Origin: Methylobacter sp.
GTDB taxonomy: Bacteria > Pseudomonadota > Gammaproteobacteria > Methylococcales > Methylomonadaceae
Reading direction: 5' to 3'
Length of the DNA stretch: 58,844 nucleotides
Assembly: GCA_004299305.1 (NCBI GenBank)
Contig: SCPZ01000028.1
Coordinates: 1-58,844, forward strand
The translations under genes and the position numbers were made by a program. Positions 56,966 through 58,844 of the stretch are shown here, in pieces. The notes under the pieces were generated by a model. The model was given only the letters and a program-made list of their open reading frames with translations, did no database searches and was not told the DNA's origin. The stretch's first letter is position 1. Every line of letters starts with the position of its first letter.

Positions 56966-58435
56966 GTGAATGACATCTTAAATAAACGCCGCGCCGGCAT
57001 TTTATTGCATATCACCTCGTTACCGGGGGCGGGTAAGCAGGGCGATTTGGGGCAGGAAGCTTATCATTTTGTAAAATTTCTGCATGATTCGGGGGTTAGC
57101 GTGTGGCAAGTCTTGCCTTTAGGCATGACTCATGCGGATGGTTCGCCTTATCAGTGCCTATCCGCTCACGCCGGCAATCCGGCATTAATCAATATTGATT
57201 GGTTAGTGACGCAAGGTTGGCTGCGGCGTTCGGATAAATGTGAAGAATGCGCCGGTAACTGCGCTACAAGGTGCCTGGTGACAAAAGCCTATTATGGCTT
57301 TATGGATAGCGCCGAGCAACGGGATCGGCATGATTTTGAACACTTTTGCCAGGAAAAGGCATTCTGGCTCGATGATTTCGCCTTATTTCTGGCTCTTAGA
57401 GTCGAATTTAATCAACAATGTTGGAATCAGTGGCCTGAGCCTCTCAAAGAGAGAGAGACAAAAGCCATAAAAGAAGCGAGCCGCCGCTTAAAAACACAAA
57501 TCGAATGTATCAAGTTTGAGCAATATGTGTTTTTCCGGCAATGGCTGGAGTTAAAAGCCTATGCCAACCAGCATGGCGTGTTTTTGTTTGGCGATATTCC
57601 TATTTTTGTGTCTTATGATAGCGCCGATGTCTGGGCTCATCGTGATGTATTCAAGCTTGATGAGTCGGGTGAAATGTCTGTCGTAGCGGGTGTGCCGCCT
57701 GATTATTTTTCTGAAACAGGACAGCGTTGGGGTAATCCGCACTATAACTGGAACCATCTAAAGAGAACCGGCTTTCATTGGTGGGTTGAAAGGATGAAAA
57801 CCCAGCTTGAGCAGTTTGATATTATTCGAATCGACCATTTCAGGGGGCTTGAAGCCGCCTGGGAAATACCTGCAAATGAAGATACCGCAATTAATGGGCT
57901 ATGGGTTAAGGCGCCCGGCAAGGCATTATTGAACGCAATAAAATCAGAGCATGGTTCTATTCCTCTGGTTGCTGAAGACTTGGGTATTATTACTCCCGAA
58001 GTCGAGGCCTTAAGAGATGAGTTTGATTTACCAGGCATGAAAATTTTGCAATTCGCGTTTGGCGGCGGTCCTAATAATCCTTATTTGCCTGATAATTATG
58101 AGAAAAACTGCGTTGTTTATACCGGCACCCATGATAATGACACAACTTTAGGTTGGTTGCAGGGTATTAGCAATAACGAGAGAAGCTACATTTATGATTA
58201 TCTTGGCAATCCGGCATTGCCATTGCATTGCGCACTACTTCATGCGGCATTGGCATCGGTTGCAAATCTTGCTGTCATTCCGATGCAGGATATTCTGGAG
58301 TTGGGTTCCGATCATCGTATGAATACCCCGGGTACGACAGTAGGTAACTGGAAGTGGCGTTTTCAGTGGAACCAGCTGTCACAGGAACGGGCAGTCAGGT
58401 TTGCCTATCTGGTTGGCTTGTTTAATCGAAAATAA
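56966..58435 (+). CDS. malQ: 4-alpha-glucanotransferase (amylomaltase)
   Basis: The 489-residue GH77 enzyme remodels maltodextrins from glycogen breakdown. Catalytic residues are in IIRIDHFRGLEAAWEIP (Asp), PLVAEDLGIITPEV (Glu) and YTGTHDNDTTLGW (Asp). The start is GTG 56966. It ends the glycogen cluster. Confidence 0.96.
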   Translation: MNDILNKRRAGILLHITSLPGAGKQGDLGQEAYHFVKFLHDSGVSVWQVLPLGMTHADGSPYQCLSAHAGNPALINIDWLVTQGWLRRSDKCEECAGNCATRCLVTKAYYGFMDSAEQRDRHDFEHFCQEKAFWLDDFALFLALRVEFNQQCWNQWPEPLKERETKAIKEASRRLKTQIECIKFEQYVFFRQWLELKAYANQHGVFLFGDIPIFVSYDSADVWAHRDVFKLDESGEMSVVAGVPPDYFSETGQRWGNPHYNWNHLKRTGFHWWVERMKTQLEQFDIIRIDHFRGLEAAWEIPANEDTAINGLWVKAPGKALLNAIKSEHGSIPLVAEDLGIITPEVEALRDEFDLPGMKILQFAFGGGPNNPYLPDNYEKNCVVYTGTHDNDTTLGWLQGISNNERSYIYDYLGNPALPLHCALLHAALASVANLAVIPMQDILELGSDHRMNTPGTTVGNWKWRFQWNQLSQERAVRFAYLVGLFNRK

Positions 58436-58844
58436 GGCTGCCAATTTAAGACGGGGCTGCCAGCCATTAAAGCATAGGCCGACCTCTGTTTGGGCAATTC
58501 CAAAGCTAGCGTTGGACTCCATTAGCGTTTAACGACGGAGTTCAAAGCTGGCTTTGAACAGACTGCTCACCAGAGGGTTGTGTGGTTAAATCAAGCGATC
58601 ACCCCCTTGCCTGGATGATGCACGAACAAACGAAAGTAATTACCCAAGCGAATTTCAATATTGGTTAGTCTTATCGATGGAGTTTGTACCCTGTTTTTGT
58701 CAACTCATTTATAAGACTAGCTTGCCACCTATCAGTTTTAATGGGAATTCCCAATACGTCATTCCGGCAGGGATTGCCGGAATCCAGAAGCCAGGGATGG
58801 CAATGCCTAGATCACATCCATGTGTTCTCGGCAATTGCTCCATG
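58436..58844. repeat. Gene-free end with repeat fragments and SDR copy F
   Basis: CATTCCGGCAGGGATTGCCGGAATCCAG near 58760-58787 is a common dispersed hairpin. At 58823-58844 the reverse complement of the SDR right end appears (CTCGGCAATTGCTCCATG), truncated by the window edge and preceded by GTGTT, as in the copy E junction. GGCTGCCAATTTAAG near 58437 recalls the outer block of the ACAGATAACATCCC element. No gene is seen. Confidence 0.65.

Overview
The window is a 58.8-kb chromosomal segment of a gammaproteobacterium. The yceD-rpmF-plsX-fabHDG-acpP-fabF-pabC-mltG-tmk-holB-pilZ-tatD order is a classic gammaproteobacterial cluster. Together with a membrane pyrophosphatase, a GH57 enzyme beside malQ, and many short palindromic repeats, it suggests a Methylococcales (type I methanotroph)-like organism. 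That genus-level guess is inference only. No rRNA, tRNA, CRISPR array, transposase or reverse transcriptase gene was recognised.

Layout. 0.2-10.4 kb: a SNF2-type helicase, then a serine hydrolase, two solute-binding proteins, a hybrid histidine kinase and a small beta-rich protein, closely spaced on one strand like a sensory operon. 10.6-15 kb: an ion-pumping membrane pyrophosphatase and a LemA/TPM/TPM trio. 15-26.4 kb: the fatty-acid synthesis and cell-envelope/replication cluster. 26.5-28.3 kb (minus): an AraC regulator and a PhyH-type dioxygenase. 28.7-30.8 kb: a small membrane protein and a secreted protein with two DUF1566 domains whose variable segments look like targets of a diversity-generating retroelement. 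31-35.2 kb (minus): modABC behind an outer-membrane porin. 35.8-38 kb: a two-gene operon for a dCache/HAMP sensor without an output domain plus a pentameric ligand-gated ion channel. 38.3-44.3 kb: hemF, argD, argF, an SH3-domain protein and ilvD. 44.3-47.1 kb: an accessory island with an AAA ATPase/PIN pair and two toxin-antitoxin modules. 47.2-49.3 kb: argA and cpdA. 49.5-58.4 kb: glycogen metabolism (glgA, glgB, glgC, GH57, malQ), with a MazEF-like module between glgA and glgB.

Repeats. The DNA between genes is unusually rich in short dispersed palindromic elements that insert into each other. One family (about 47 or 73 bp, with a perfect Shine-Dalgarno core) is present six times; several copies lie inside or against other repeats, and one lies at the 5' end of mltG. 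A different palindrome sits in frame inside holB. A 30-bp copy of the argA start lies exactly 1250 bp upstream of the real argA start, on the other side of the two toxin-antitoxin modules, so it looks like an insertion scar.

The strongest leads for undescribed biology are the DUF1566 protein with DGR-like variable repeats, the sensor/ligand-gated-channel operon, the AAA/PIN operon and the nested repeat families.
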